Positions 5,625 to 5,950 of a stretch of 5,950 nt of DNA are shown piece by piece. This DNA is from an uncultured bacterium (GTDB lineage: Bacteria > Fidelibacterota > Marinisomatia > Marinisomatales > UBA1611): NCBI GenBank assembly GCA_938092125.1, contig CALKMQ010000203.1, positions 1 through 5,950 on the forward strand, in the 5' to 3' direction. The notes under the pieces are model-generated. The model saw only the letters and a program-made list of their open reading frames with translations. It was not told where the DNA came from and made no database searches. Each line of letters starts with the position of its first letter. The stretch's first letter is position 1. Both the position numbers and the translations under genes were made by a program.

Positions 5625-5950
5625 TATGCATAAAAGAATACTAGTTATACCTGATTCTTTCAAAGATAGTATTAGTTCAAATAAATTTTGTAATATAGCA
5701 AAAACTGTTATACAAAAAATTGATGATTCCACAGTTGTCGATTGTATTCCCATTGGAGATGGGGGCGAAGGTTCTTTAGAATCATTTAAACTAATCAAAG
5801 ATTGCACTTTTAAAACTATGTTGGTAAATAACCCAATAAATGAATTAGTTAAAGCAAAATACTGTATAAATAAAAAAGAAAAAATTGGAATAATAGAATT
5901 AGCTCAAGCTTCCGGAATCCAATTAGTACCAAAAGAATTTAGAAACCCAA
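5625..5950 (+). CDS. Glycerate kinase, class I (GlxK/GarK family), N-terminal part
   Basis: The frame opens at ATG 5625 and runs off the right edge, giving 108 of the roughly 375-385 residues expected. Family landmarks are ILVIPDSFKDSIS (residues 5-17), PIGDGGEGS (42-50, the glycine-rich active-site loop, usually ADGGEG) and IIELAQASGIQLVP with R106-N107-P108 at the cut, matching the IEMAAASGL-LVP-RNP region of E. coli GlxK and GarK. The enzyme phosphorylates D-glycerate with ATP to 2-phosphoglycerate (class I members), delivering carbon to lower glycolysis. Its presence suggests that the operon handles a compound that yields glycerate, for example through glyceraldehyde or tartronate semialdehyde, but the producing step is not visible in this window. 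The start lies 9 bases after the CYTH stop, and no strong Shine-Dalgarno is seen. The upstream frame is limited by the CYTH gene end. Confidence 0.93.

Noticed and set aside
5532..5807. Reverse-strand open frame across the CYTH/glycerate kinase junction
   Set aside because: It is antisense to two well-supported genes and has a generic hydrophobic translation.

Overview
The window is a dense, one-directional stretch of an AT-rich genome (about one third G+C, judged by eye). All genes are on the + strand, with gaps of about 2, 2, 14, 9, 21 and 9 bases, so it reads as the interior of one operon cut at both ends. It comes from a bacterium using the standard code. The Gram-negative assignment rests on a predicted outer-membrane beta-barrel and several export signals. 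Low G+C with small gaps resembles streamlined marine proteobacteria, but this is inference and no taxonomic marker gene is present.

Layout: (1) 3-221, the C-terminal end of an unidentified protein, possibly a phosphoesterase. (2) 224-1564, an organophosphate/phosphate-antiporter-type MFS transporter (GlpT/UhpT/UhpC family). (3) 1567-2364, an exported PI-PLC/GDPD-superfamily phosphodiesterase resembling AIM6-like proteins. (4) 2379-3860, a CoA-acylating aldehyde dehydrogenase of the MmsA/IolA family. (5) 3873-5108, an outer-membrane porin resembling the alginate-export family. (6) 5130-5615, a small CYTH-domain triphosphatase-like protein. (7) 5625-5950, the first 108 residues of a class I glycerate kinase.

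Taken together the set looks like an uptake-and-use route for a phosphorylated small molecule. A porin admits it across the outer membrane, an exported phosphodiesterase trims it, and a transporter with the three GlpT-type substrate residues (R48, H165, R269-equivalent R265) moves it inside. A semialdehyde dehydrogenase and a glycerate kinase would then feed carbon into acetyl/propionyl-CoA and glycolysis. The substrate cannot be read from the sequence; a glycerophosphodiester or a related three-carbon or inositol phosphate is a working guess.

The most notable structural point is translation initiation. Two genes (transporter and phosphodiesterase) can only be full length if they start at ATT. 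Each such ATT lies 2 bases after the previous stop codon and downstream of a Shine-Dalgarno-like sequence. The porin has a third ATT in a similar position. ATG/GTG/TTG-only gene finding truncates the transporter to a TTG at 368, just after the substrate-binding arginine, and removes the export signal from the phosphodiesterase by starting at GTG 1597. No intergenic space over 25 bases exists, and no promoter, terminator, RNA gene, mobile element or CRISPR array was seen.
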